NCBI GenBank assembly: GCA_030041225.1
Contig: JASHOG010000030.1
Coordinates: 1 to 62,501, forward strand
DNA length: 62,501 nt
From: Vulcanimicrobiota bacterium
GTDB taxonomy: Bacteria > Vulcanimicrobiota > Vulcanimicrobiia > Vulcanimicrobiales > Vulcanimicrobiaceae
Reading direction: 5' to 3'
Part shown: positions 15,955 to 24,123 of the stretch, piece by piece
Layout: each line of letters starts with the position of its first letter
Numbering within the stretch: position 1 is the stretch's first letter
The notes under the pieces: generated by a model
Told to the model about the DNA's origin: nothing
Seen by the model: only the letters and a program-made list of their open reading frames with translations
The model's database searches: none
Position numbers and translations under genes: made by a program

Positions 15955-16947
15955 ATGTCGTCTGCCGCCATCGGTGCGCGTGACCTCTTCGCCCTGGTTC
16001 GCAAGGGCATCGATGCCGAAGCGGTCGGAGCCCAGGTTCGTAAGCCGTTCCGATTTCTGCTCTGCGGCGATCCGGCGCTCGTCGCCGAGCTGCGCGCACT
16101 CCTGCTGAGCGGACATCCGGGCATCGTTCCGGTTGAGGCCGCGGCGTGTCTCGAAACGATCTCGTCCGTGGGAGCAGCCGTGCGAGTCGACCCAAAGGCG
16201 CGAGTCGTCATCTTTCTCGGCCGGCGAGGCGATCTCGCGGGTGCGAATCTCGCTCTCCTCGAGCCGCTCGGATTACCGATCCTCTGCATCACCGTGGACG
16301 CGCAGGCGCAGCCCTCCGGACCGCCGACGTTGCCGCTCGGTGGATCTTGGGGTGAATATGTCGTCCCCGCACTGAACGCGCCCGCGCTGCGAGTGCGATT
16401 CTTCCCTCACCTCGTCGAGTGCTCGCGCGGTGTGGAAATCGCCGTCGGCCGCGCGCTCCCGCCTCTCCGCGAGTCTGTTGCGGCCAAGCTCACGCGTGAC
16501 GCGGCTGCGAACTCGCTCAAGGTTGCAATCGCGAGCGCCGTCGTCGATCACATTCCCGTCGTCGGCCTCGTGCTCGGCGCGATGGCGTCGGCAGGAGATA
16601 TCGTTGCGATCACCGGCATTCAAATCGTTCTTCTCATGCACATTGAGGCTGCCTACGGCAGGGACCCGGACATGCAGCAGATGTGGCGCCTCCTACCGGT
16701 CATCGGGGGCGGCCTCGGTTGGCGCGCTCTCGCGCGTGAGCTGGCCGGCTTCGTTCCGGTCGCAGGAATCGCGATCAAAGGCGCGATCGCCTATGCCGGT
16801 ACGATCGTCGTCGGTGAAGGCGTCACGTTCTTCCTCGAGCATGGTGCTCACATGACGCAGCACGACGCGGCGCTGCTCTACGAACAGACGAAGAACGATG
16901 CCTTACGCTTCGCCCGCGAGCTCATATCAAAATTTAGGAAGAAATAA
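15955..16947 (+). CDS. DUF697-like membrane-associated protein without a GTPase P-loop
   Basis: This 330-residue protein has a good ribosome site (AAGGAG) before its ATG. Residues 30-150 look like a Rossmann/GTPase-type fold (RFLLCGDPALVAEL, then RVVIFLGRRGDL), but no GxxxxGK(S/T) P-loop is present. Residues 165-330 resemble DUF697: VAIASAVVDHIPVVGLVLG, a second hydrophobic segment, then VAGIAIKGAIAYAGT and VGEGVTFFLE. DUF697 usually follows an active Era/TrmE-like GTPase and is membrane associated. Function is unknown. It is probably co-transcribed with the M48 protease gene, suggesting an envelope-related role. Confidence 0.6.
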   Translation: MSSAAIGARDLFALVRKGIDAEAVGAQVRKPFRFLLCGDPALVAELRALLLSGHPGIVPVEAAACLETISSVGAAVRVDPKARVVIFLGRRGDLAGANLALLEPLGLPILCITVDAQAQPSGPPTLPLGGSWGEYVVPALNAPALRVRFFPHLVECSRGVEIAVGRALPPLRESVAAKLTRDAAANSLKVAIASAVVDHIPVVGLVLGAMASAGDIVAITGIQIVLLMHIEAAYGRDPDMQQMWRLLPVIGGGLGWRALARELAGFVPVAGIAIKGAIAYAGTIVVGEGVTFFLEHGAHMTQHDAALLYEQTKNDALRFARELISKFRKK

Positions 16948-16955
16948 CCAACGCC

Positions 16956-17038
16956 GATTTCGTTCAGGCCCAGGAGCCGAGTGGGTAACGTTTACAACGG
17001 TAAATGAACCCCGAGGCGACACCGGCCTGGACGAAATC
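16956..17038 (+). other. Large imperfect palindrome between convergent genes, folds best as plus-strand RNA
   Basis: The outer arms are GATTTCGTTCAGGCC (16956-16970) and GGCCTGGACGAAATC (17024-17038), which pair over 15 positions with one non-Watson-Crick pair. Inside is a second stem, CGTTTAC with GTAAATG around an AACG loop, flanked by GGG and CCC; it also has one non-canonical pair. Both of these pairs are G-U in a plus-strand transcript and A-C mismatches in a minus-strand one, so the plus-strand RNA folds better. The element starts eight bases after the DUF697 gene and includes the RDD gene stop. There is no U-tract. It may be a 3'-end or terminator-like structure or a small RNA. Confidence 0.55.
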
Positions 17039-17759
17039 AGAGCCGTTCCAGCAGTGACTCGTCGTCGAGGCGTGCTAGTTCCGGGCTGACGCGCGGGCGA
17101 ATGCGCTGCGCAAGCTGTTCGGCGAGCTCGGCGCGCCGTTCCGGCGGCAGCGTCTCGCGCCGCTCGAGAAACTGATGGACGAGCTCGCGCTCCTCGCCGC
17201 CGAGCAGGCTCGTCGCCGCGTACGTCGGTTGAGCGCCGAGAAGGACGGCCGGTGAGGTGATGGGCGTTTCGCGTACGACGATCGTTCCGGCGGCGAAGTC
17301 GCCGACGCGCTTGTTCTCAGTCGATGCGAGCGCGCACACCGCCGATATGAAGTAAAAGCCGATGGTCGCCTCGACGATCCGAATGAGATTTCGCACGAGC
17401 GACGCGGAGAAGTCGACGGGGTAGCCGCCGTCGCGCACGACGCGGATGCCGAGGAGCCTTTTCCCGGGCGTCTGCCCGTTCCAGAACGCTTCGAACAGGA
17501 TGAAGTAGCCGTAGAGGATCAGGAATAGAATGAAGAAGAAGACCGCGATGGCGATGCTCCCTGCGAGCTCTCCCGAATGAGCAACGCGTCCGCTTGGGGC
17601 ATGTGCGGCAGCCTCGATGAGCGCCCAAAAAAGCGCGGCTATGAGCAACGCTTGGAGGATGCCGTCGGCGACAACCGCTAAGAAGCGGCTGCCCAGCCCT
17701 GCAAGCTGATACGAAAACGCGATCGACTCCGGCGTACGAACCTCGATGCTGCGGTCCAT
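17037..17759 (-). CDS. RDD-family membrane protein
   Basis: The 240-residue protein has three to four hydrophobic helices. It carries the RDD hallmarks: Arg and Asp in the first helix region (GSRFLAVVADGILQ), and the later segment NGQTPGKRLLGIRVVRDGG that follows the second helix. The C-terminal 70 residues are charged and cytoplasmic-like (EERELVHQFLERRETLPPERR). RDD proteins have no single established function; some are linked to ion transport. In many bacteria RDD genes sit with SpoIIM-type, DUF58, MoxR and DUF4129 genes, as here. It is divergent from the SpoIIM-type gene with 49 bases between starts. Confidence 0.85.
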   Translation of the reverse strand: MDRSIEVRTPESIAFSYQLAGLGSRFLAVVADGILQALLIAALFWALIEAAAHAPSGRVAHSGELAGSIAIAVFFFILFLILYGYFILFEAFWNGQTPGKRLLGIRVVRDGGYPVDFSASLVRNLIRIVEATIGFYFISAVCALASTENKRVGDFAAGTIVVRETPITSPAVLLGAQPTYAATSLLGGEERELVHQFLERRETLPPERRAELAEQLAQRIRPRVSPELARLDDESLLERL

Positions 17760-17808
17760 GCGCGCTCATTCGACGGGACTGCCGCCCGATACCGGCCAAA
17801 GGGGGTTC

Positions 17809-18795
17809 ATGACGCAACGCGCGTTTCTCGAGCGCCGCTCCGCGGCATGGGAGGAGACCGAGGAGCTGCTGCGGCGCGTGAATCGTAAAGGCTTGCGCGC
17901 GCTCAACCCGAGCGATGTCGAGCGCCTTGGCATACTCTACCGCGCCCTGACGAGCGACCTGGCTTACGCGCAGGGCAGGTACGATCCGAAGATCGTCGAG
18001 TACTTGAACCGCACGATCGCGCGTGCACACGCATACGTGTACGGAGCGACTGCGCAGGGGGGATGGGAACGGATCAAGCAGTTCTACACACGTGACTTCC
18101 CACAAGAGGTCCGCCGCTCTTTTCTCTTCGTTCTCTTCTGCGCGATGTTGACGGTCGTCTGCGCGGTGGTCGCGTACGCACTCGTCGGGTCGCACCCCGA
18201 TGACGCCTTCGCGTTGCTGCCCCCGCAGACGATCCCGGCCGGCCCGATTCGCAAGAGTCTTCACGATTCCAACTTCGCCATCGCGCGAGACGATCGGCCG
18301 ATGATGTCCGCTTTTATCATCACCAACAACATCCGCGTGACGGCCTACTGTTTCGCGGGTGCGGCAACGCTGGGGGCGCTCACCCTCTACGTCCTCGCGC
18401 AGAACGGTCTGATGCTCGGTGGTCTCGCCGTGATGTTCACGAAGGCGGGCTTCGGCACGGACTTTTGGGCAACGATCGCGCCGCACGGCGTGATCGAGCT
18501 CACCGCGATTCAGATTGCGGGTGCTGCCGGGCTGCTCATTGCCGCCGGCGTGCTTGCCCCGGGTCGCCTGCGGCGCAGAGACGCGATTGCGCTGGCCGGA
18601 CGAAGAGCGGCGGTGCTCTTCGGCGGTGTGGTCTCGATGCTGTGCGTCGCCGGAACGATCGAAGGCTTCGTATCGCCGCTTCGCTCGCCGGACGGGCTGC
18701 GGCTGCTCATCGGCGCGCTGACTGCGTTGCTTCTCGTCCTGTATTTCGGCTTTGCCGGCCGCGCGCTGGAGCCTACAGCAGACCCCGCTGCTTGA
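17809..18795 (+). CDS. SpoIIM-type (DUF95) integral membrane protein
   Basis: I place the start at ATG 17809, preceded by AAAGGGGG, giving 328 residues; an upstream TTG in the same frame would add 21 residues overlapping the RDD gene. The first 95 residues are soluble and helical (TQRAFLERRSAAWEETEELL), as is usual for non-sporulating SpoIIM homologues. Five or so hydrophobic helices follow, including the conserved FIITNNIRVTAYCFAGA and APHGVIELTAIQIAGAAG segments. In spore formers SpoIIM works with a hydrolase complex. Here it belongs to the RDD/MoxR/DUF58 neighbourhood and its job is unknown. Its 3' end overlaps the convergent DUF58 gene by 23 bases. Confidence 0.87.
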   Translation: MTQRAFLERRSAAWEETEELLRRVNRKGLRALNPSDVERLGILYRALTSDLAYAQGRYDPKIVEYLNRTIARAHAYVYGATAQGGWERIKQFYTRDFPQEVRRSFLFVLFCAMLTVVCAVVAYALVGSHPDDAFALLPPQTIPAGPIRKSLHDSNFAIARDDRPMMSAFIITNNIRVTAYCFAGAATLGALTLYVLAQNGLMLGGLAVMFTKAGFGTDFWATIAPHGVIELTAIQIAGAAGLLIAAGVLAPGRLRRRDAIALAGRRAAVLFGGVVSMLCVAGTIEGFVSPLRSPDGLRLLIGALTALLLVLYFGFAGRALEPTADPAA

Positions 18796-20092
18796 TGCGC
18801 AAGTACTGATCGATCAGAGCAATGCTGAGAGAGCGCGCCGGTGCATCGACGACGACGATGCCGAGCCGCTCGAGATGCGCCGCTGCGGCTCGCCGCTCAT
18901 GCGCGAGACCGAGCGCGACATCGATCTGATAGACGTCATCGAGCGTCTCCGCGCTGCGTTGAAGAACCGTTGCGACCGCTGCGTCGTTCATGAACAGACA
19001 CAGGACGAGATGCTTGCGGCTGAGCGCGGCGAGCTCTCCGAGCACGGTGGACTGCGCGATCGGGTCGACGACGTCGGTCAGGAGCACGACGAGGCTGCGC
19101 CGTCGCAGCCGGCGCCCGGCGAAAGAGAACACCTTTGCGTAGTCGGCTTCCTCGAAGCGCGGCTCGAGGTCGTAGATCGCCTCCGACAGATCGTAGAGCG
19201 ACGCCACGGTCGAGCGTGGCGCGCGCGCGGTGATGATCTCGTGCGCGAAGGCTGCTGCACCGACGCGATCGCTCGCGAGCGCGGCGATCGAAGCCAGCGA
19301 GAGCGCCGCCGTCACCGCGTAGTCGATCTTGCGTTGCGCGCCGACGTATGGTGTCATGAGCCGCCCGCAATCCAGCAAGAGCATCACACTCTGGCTGCGC
19401 TCGACCTCGTACTGCGCTACCATGAGCCGTCCTCGCCGTGCGCTGGCTTTCCAATCGATCGTTCGAAACGCGTCGCCCTGAGCGTACTCGCGCAGGCTTT
19501 CGAACTCGGTGCCGACACCGAGCATGCGCAGACGCCGTAAACCCGCTTCGATGAATCGGTTATGGACGTCGAGCCTACCGTAGCGTTCGACCGCAGAGAG
19601 ATCGGGATAGACACGAATTTTCTCAGGTTGCGCGAGGCGCATGCGACGACGCAGCAGGCCGAGCGCGCTCTCGTACCAGACGTACAGGGTTCCGAGCTCG
19701 TCGGGGCCCCGGGCGACGGGCGTGACGCGGCGCCGCAAAAGCACACGGCTCCGTGGCGGTACGCCGGCGGCGATCTCGTCTTGCGTGAACGTGAGCGTGC
19801 GTACGGGCGTCTCGATGATGCCAAGCCGTACCGGGATCCCGCTCCGGTTCGTCACGCTGTAGCGGAGCTCGGCGTCGACGCGCAGCGTCCAGTGCTCGGG
19901 CGCTTGACGTTCAACTCGCAGCATCGAACGTCGAGGGCCAAGTGCGAGATCGGCGAGCAACGCTGCGCCCAGGAGGACCCCGATGAGCGTCGCCGCCGTT
20001 GCGAGCCGAGCAGCACCCGGCGCGCACGCGAGCAGAAGTGCTGTTGCGCCGAGCAGCAGCAAGAAGCGTTGCGTCACCCAGACCGGAAGCAC
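18773..20092 (-). CDS. DUF58-domain membrane-anchored protein
   Basis: The 439-residue protein has two N-terminal membrane helices (about residues 9-50), then a beta-rich extracytoplasmic-type segment, then the DUF58 core with the signature LREYAQGDAFRTIDWKASAR. The last 200 residues have a von Willebrand A-like fold, with VMLLLDCGR and later SLVVLLTDVVD. MoxR-DUF58 pairs are thought to act as chaperone-like systems that assemble or activate other proteins, by analogy with methanol dehydrogenase maturation; no substrate is visible. Translation starts with GTG at 20092, four bases after moxR. It is the last gene of a five-gene operon. Confidence 0.9.
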   Translation of the reverse strand: MLPVWVTQRFLLLLGATALLLACAPGAARLATAATLIGVLLGAALLADLALGPRRSMLRVERQAPEHWTLRVDAELRYSVTNRSGIPVRLGIIETPVRTLTFTQDEIAAGVPPRSRVLLRRRVTPVARGPDELGTLYVWYESALGLLRRRMRLAQPEKIRVYPDLSAVERYGRLDVHNRFIEAGLRRLRMLGVGTEFESLREYAQGDAFRTIDWKASARRGRLMVAQYEVERSQSVMLLLDCGRLMTPYVGAQRKIDYAVTAALSLASIAALASDRVGAAAFAHEIITARAPRSTVASLYDLSEAIYDLEPRFEEADYAKVFSFAGRRLRRRSLVVLLTDVVDPIAQSTVLGELAALSRKHLVLCLFMNDAAVATVLQRSAETLDDVYQIDVALGLAHERRAAAAHLERLGIVVVDAPARSLSIALIDQYLRIKQRGLL

Positions 20093-20096
20093 GATG

Positions 20097-21044
20097 CTAC
20101 TGCCGCGGAACCGCTACGGAACCGAGAAGCCGCGCCACGATCTCACGCGCCCGTGCGCCTTCGATCTCAGCCTCGGGACGCACGATCAAACGATGAGGGA
20201 GGACGAACGGAACAACCTCTTTTACGTCGTCCGGCGTCGTGAAGTCGCGCCCGTCGATCGCAGCTGCGGTCTGAGCAGCGAGCAGGACGCACACCCCCGC
20301 GCGCGGTGAGGCGCCCAGGGACAAGCTCGTGTCCGTGCGCGTCGCCTGAACGATCCGATACACGTACGTGCACACTTCGGGAGAACATGTCACGCGCCGC
20401 ACTGATTGCTGCGCCGCAAGGAGCTCCTGCGCGCTCGTCACCGGTGTCATTCCCGTCGCCTCGAGTCTGCGCGCATCAAAGCCGTGCGCAACGCGATCGA
20501 GCAAGCGCAGCTCCTCGCTCTCGCCCGGGTACGTCGCGTCGATCTTGACGAGAAAGCGGTCGAGCTGCGCTTCGGGCAATGGATACGTCCCTTCGTACTC
20601 GACCGGGTTCTGCGTCGCGCAGACGATAAACGGTTGCGGGAGCTGCATGGGCGTGCCGTCGATCGTAACGCGCGCTTCCTCCATCGCCTCCAGCAACGCC
20701 GCTTGCGTCTTCGGGGGTGTCCGGTTGATCTCGTCGGCAAGCACGACGTTTGCGAAGATCGGCCCCGGACGAATGCTGAACTCGCCGCTCTTCGGATTGA
20801 ACACCGTCGTCCCGGTCACGTCGGACGGCATCAGGTCCGGGGTGAACTGCACTCTGCGAAACCCCAGTCCGAGCGCGAGTGCAAAGACGCGCACCGCAAG
20901 CGTCTTGCCCGTCCCCGGCACGCCCTCGATCAAGACATGGCCTCCGGAGAGGATGGCGACGAGCAGCCCAAAGGCGATACGATCGCCGCCGACGATCACG
21001 GCATCGAGGCAGTCGCGCACGCGCTTGGCGAGATCCGATATCAT
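20097..21044 (-). CDS. MoxR-type AAA+ ATPase
   Basis: The 315-residue ATPase has Walker A GVPGTGKT (about residues 41-48), Walker B VVLADEINR and sensor-1 region CATQNPVEYEG, with the lid domain motif SPRAGVCVLLAAQ. This is the classical MoxR form. Its start overlaps the DUF4350 stop as ATGA, and DUF58 follows four bases later. MoxR ATPases remodel or insert cofactors into partner proteins, often with a VWA-domain partner, here most likely the DUF58 protein. Confidence 0.93.
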   Translation of the reverse strand: MISDLAKRVRDCLDAVIVGGDRIAFGLLVAILSGGHVLIEGVPGTGKTLAVRVFALALGLGFRRVQFTPDLMPSDVTGTTVFNPKSGEFSIRPGPIFANVVLADEINRTPPKTQAALLEAMEEARVTIDGTPMQLPQPFIVCATQNPVEYEGTYPLPEAQLDRFLVKIDATYPGESEELRLLDRVAHGFDARRLEATGMTPVTSAQELLAAQQSVRRVTCSPEVCTYVYRIVQATRTDTSLSLGASPRAGVCVLLAAQTAAAIDGRDFTTPDDVKEVVPFVLPHRLIVRPEAEIEGARAREIVARLLGSVAVPRQ

Positions 21045-22144
21045 GGGTTCACTCCTAACTCCGTGCGGAGGTACGTTGTGAGGTTTGCAGCTTCCAGTAG
21101 CTCGCGCTCGCTCGGATGAGAATCGCTACGGATCGCCTCGAGCCGCGCGAGCGACACTGCGATCTCGGAACGCTGCGCCGCACTCGGTCGCATGCGCGCA
21201 ACGCGCTGCGCCTCTCGCGCGAAGCGATCGATTGCGGCGCTTCCCGCGTGTGCGCGGCGCAGCAGCGCCGCCATTGAGGCGATGTATGCGGCGGAGTCTC
21301 GCAGGCGCGCGGGCGCGAGTGCGATTGGCGGCGCGGAGCGAAAGAGCCCGCCGAAGACGGCGAGCACGAGCACCAAGAGCGCGATCCACACCGCATCGTG
21401 AACGCTTGCGGGCAAGACGCCCCACATCGAATCGCTCCTCGTGTACCCGTGCACGCTCTCATCGAAGAGCACCGGCCTCTTCTCGGAGAGCACGTCGTAG
21501 GCGAAGCGCGCGTTCTGATCGCTCGCAAGGACGTCGTTACTGAAGACGCCCGGAGCTGCGATCGCGATGACGTTGCCTCGGCCGATACGGTATGCGATCG
21601 CGACCGGCCGCTCGTCAACGAGGAGGAGCCGCCGCACGTGCCTCTTCGACGTCCACGTGAACGCGTTCGTGAAGCTCCCGGTCACGCGCGCGACACCCTC
21701 CGTCAACGTGTCTCCTCCGATGGCCTGAGCCGTCGAAGCGAGCCGAATCGGCGTCGTCGCCGGCAATGCGAGCGCTTCGCGCGGAAAAAGCGGCCCTGCG
21801 CCGAGCACGACGAGGTTCGCACCGCTTTGGACCAGTCGCTTGAGTAGCGCGGCGTCGCTCTTGGCGACGACGCCCGTGAACTGTCCGTTGACGAGCTCGA
21901 TCTCGCCCGGCGAGAGCAGGAGCGTTCCGGAGAACGCGTGCAGCGTTCCAAGGTCCTTCTCAAGGCGTCCGGCGCTGACGCCCTCGCGCCGCATCACCTC
22001 GTACACCGCGCGATACCCGTTCGGCCCAGTGTCATAGGACGAATAGGTCGAGGGCGACGACTGCTGCGGCTGCGCGAGCGAGAGAACGACGACGATCAGC
22101 AGGACGATGCCCGCGAAGATGATATCGGCACGGCGAGCCTTCAC
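21041..22144 (-). CDS. DUF4350-domain membrane protein
   Basis: The frame is open further upstream, but the GTG at 22144 overlaps the DUF4129 stop as GTGA and gives a 367-residue protein starting with a positively charged tip and a membrane helix (ADIIFAGIVLLIVVVLSLA). A GATase-like DUF4350 domain follows (about residues 35-215), including the pieces GYRAVYEVMRREGV, LLLSPGEIELVNG and FDESVHGYT. A second membrane helix lies at about 250-270 (WIALLVLVLAVFGGLF), and the C-terminal tail is cytoplasmic. Function is unknown. The family is regularly found with DUF4129, MoxR and DUF58, as here. Confidence 0.87.
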   Translation of the reverse strand: MKARRADIIFAGIVLLIVVVLSLAQPQQSSPSTYSSYDTGPNGYRAVYEVMRREGVSAGRLEKDLGTLHAFSGTLLLSPGEIELVNGQFTGVVAKSDAALLKRLVQSGANLVVLGAGPLFPREALALPATTPIRLASTAQAIGGDTLTEGVARVTGSFTNAFTWTSKRHVRRLLLVDERPVAIAYRIGRGNVIAIAAPGVFSNDVLASDQNARFAYDVLSEKRPVLFDESVHGYTRSDSMWGVLPASVHDAVWIALLVLVLAVFGGLFRSAPPIALAPARLRDSAAYIASMAALLRRAHAGSAAIDRFAREAQRVARMRPSAAQRSEIAVSLARLEAIRSDSHPSERELLEAANLTTYLRTELGVNP

Positions 22145-22770
22145 ACGCCGCTCGATCTCGCGGAGCCTCTCAACGCTTCGTACGCGGTACGGGCGCGATC
22201 CCAGGTGGTTGCCTGCACGGGGTGTTGAGCGTACACGCCGGCAACGTACGCCGATGCGATCGTATCGAATGGCGCCGCAACGCACTCACCGAGCGGAGTG
22301 ACCTCACGCCGCAGGTCGCCGATCGTCGCACTCGCCTCGTCCTCAATCGCCCCTCGCAGATTCAATTGCGCGACGGCCGCGCGTAGGAGCAGTCGAACGG
22401 CCGCCGTTAGTTCGCCGCGTTCGGCAGCCGCGAAGGCCTCGCGTGCGAGCTTCGCGTCGGTGCGCTCGGCCGAGAGCGCTTCGATGCTCGTCACGCCGGA
22501 GCTCGGGCGCGGAACGGCAAGCAATACGAGGCGCACGAGTAAGTACAGAGCGAGACCGAGGGTGAGCGCGAGCAGAACCCACGAGAGCGCCCCCGCGATC
22601 GCGCCGCCTCCGTGCACGTGCGCGAAGAGCGGCCCGAGAAATTGATGAACGACGTCCCATATCCGCAGCCACCAGGGTTCCTGCGGCGGAGGCTGCCGCT
22701 CGAGATGGTAGCGAAAGGGGGTTGCCAGCTCCGTTCGTGCGGCGAGCGCAGGATCGATCGGTGGGGTCAT
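22141..22770 (-). CDS. DUF4129-domain membrane protein
   Basis: The 209-residue protein has an N-terminal extracytoplasmic-type stretch, one membrane helix (about residues 63-88, GALSWVLLALTLGLALYLLV), and a C-terminal domain with AAERGELTAAVRLLLRAAVAQLNLRG (landmark RLLLRAAVAQL). That domain resembles the C-terminal module of bacterial transglutaminase-like membrane proteins (DUF4129). There is no transglutaminase Cys-His-Asp core. It overlaps its neighbours by four bases on both sides (ATGA upstream, GTGA downstream). Confidence 0.85.
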   Translation of the reverse strand: MTPPIDPALAARTELATPFRYHLERQPPPQEPWWLRIWDVVHQFLGPLFAHVHGGGAIAGALSWVLLALTLGLALYLLVRLVLLAVPRPSSGVTSIEALSAERTDAKLAREAFAAAERGELTAAVRLLLRAAVAQLNLRGAIEDEASATIGDLRREVTPLGECVAAPFDTIASAYVAGVYAQHPVQATTWDRARTAYEALRGSARSSGV

Positions 22771-23735
22771 GACGCGCTCGGCGCGAGACGGCCGAGCGCC
22801 ACTTCCAAATCGAGTCCCTCACGCCGCACTCGCACGTCGAAATAGTACACGGCATAGAACACTGTCTGCACGGCGTAGGAGATGCCGGAGATGAGGGTGC
22901 TCCAGATCGCACCGAGTACGTGCGAGCCCGGGACAAACGCAAGCATGAGTCCGACGAACGAGCTGAGCCCGCTGACGCCGATACCGAGCAGCATCGCAAC
23001 GATTCCGATCAGCGTCGCCTTGCCCCATTCCTTTCGATTGAAGATACGGCGGAAACCCGAACCCAATGCCTCGACCGCCCCCATCTGCTCGATGACGACG
23101 GCATATCCCGCAAAAGCGAGCGAGATGACGAAGAGCAGGAGCAGCACGAAGAGGGCGATCAGCAGCACGGCTCCGATGAGGATGAGCAGCAGTACTCCGG
23201 GTAACCCGAGGTTTCCGGCGTTCCCTCCAACGCTCGCGAGGACGCCGAACGTACCTGCCATGACGAGGAGCACGATTCCGAGGTAGGCACCGATAACGAT
23301 CAGCACTTCGAGCGCGATCAACCCGACGAGTGGTCCCGTGCGGCGAAACGTCGCGGCGAGCGCGTACATGATGCTCGGTCGCTTCTCGCGATAGATCGCA
23401 GCCGTGTTGATTGCAACCGCGTTGACTGCAAACGGTAGGAGCAACAGCGCGATGAAGAACAGGGCGAAGCCGCTGAAAAGTTGGGGAAGTGACGCGTTCG
23501 CATTGAACAGCGTCGGCGGCGGCGTGTTCGGATGCTGGAACGTTTGAAGGATCGCCTGAAGCTCGCTGCTTTGGTCTCCGAGAAGCAGATACTGTCCGAT
23601 GCCGATTGGAATGAAGATCACAGCGAGCACCGTCCCCGTGAAGACGATGAAGTTGCGCACATAGAGCGTCAGCGCGCGGTCGATAATCTCGCCGACGCCG
23701 AGAGGACGGAGAAAAACCGGCACGGGTGCACCCAT
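22767..23735 (-). CDS. Multipass membrane protein, possibly GDPD-membrane-domain or DUF975-like
   Basis: The 322-residue protein has about six hydrophobic helices, separated by a conserved-looking opening (PVFLRPLGVGEIIDRALTLYVRNF) that resembles the membrane domain found next to glycerophosphodiester phosphodiesterases and DUF975-type proteins. No catalytic domain is attached. It opens the operon that continues with DUF4129, DUF4350, MoxR and DUF58, and its stop overlaps the DUF4129 start as ATGA. The closing residues are short and cytoplasmic. Function is unknown; a role as the membrane target of the MoxR/DUF58 pair is possible but only inferred. Confidence 0.72.
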   Translation of the reverse strand: MGAPVPVFLRPLGVGEIIDRALTLYVRNFIVFTGTVLAVIFIPIGIGQYLLLGDQSSELQAILQTFQHPNTPPPTLFNANASLPQLFSGFALFFIALLLLPFAVNAVAINTAAIYREKRPSIMYALAATFRRTGPLVGLIALEVLIVIGAYLGIVLLVMAGTFGVLASVGGNAGNLGLPGVLLLILIGAVLLIALFVLLLLFVISLAFAGYAVVIEQMGAVEALGSGFRRIFNRKEWGKATLIGIVAMLLGIGVSGLSSFVGLMLAFVPGSHVLGAIWSTLISGISYAVQTVFYAVYYFDVRVRREGLDLEVALGRLAPSAS

Positions 23736-23778
23736 CGCGGAACCTTCCGGGCCGGTTCTTGAAGGTTGCGGTTGCCTC

Positions 23779-24123
23779 CTAGCGCGCCGGGACAGCCGGC
23801 ATCGGCGACCCCGTCCGGCTCGTCGAGCGCTGAACGTCGCGCACGATTTCTTCGAGCGCGTCGATGTATTCGAGGAAGCGCCGACGCCCCGCCTCGGTTA
23901 TGTGAAGGATCGTCTGCGGGCGCCCCATCCCCGTGCGGCGTTCCGTCGCGACGATGCCCTCTTCCATCAGAGCGTGGAGGTGGCGGTTCAGGTTACCATC
24001 AGTGAGATCGCAGGCGCTCTGCAGTTGGGTGAACGAAATGCCGTCGCTGCGCGCGACGAGCGTCGAGCAAATCGCAAGACGTCCGCGCTCGTGGAAGACG
24101 CGGTCGAGCTTCGCTACGCTCAC
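23779..24123 (-). CDS. Winged-helix transcriptional regulator (HTH_34/ArsR-like)
   Basis: The frame extends upstream, but the GTG at 24123 overlaps the stop of the upstream membrane-protein gene (GTGA) and starts exactly at the family N-terminus, VSVAKLDRVFHERGRLAICSTL. The 114-residue product has the recognition-helix region DLTDGNLNRHLHALMEEG and a wing (GRPQTILHITEAGRR). Small regulators of this type are usually encoded next to a membrane protein that they are thought to control or sense with. Its target is unknown; autoregulation of the two-gene unit is the simple guess. The C-terminal 20 residues are low complexity. Confidence 0.86.
   Translation of the reverse strand: MSVAKLDRVFHERGRLAICSTLVARSDGISFTQLQSACDLTDGNLNRHLHALMEEGIVATERRTGMGRPQTILHITEAGRRRFLEYIDALEEIVRDVQRSTSRTGSPMPAVPAR

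Noticed and set aside
14311-16116. 601-codon open frame antisense to the M48 and DUF697 genes
   Set aside because: Arg- and His-rich composition typical of antisense frames in high-GC genes; the opposite strand has clear zinc-protease motifs.
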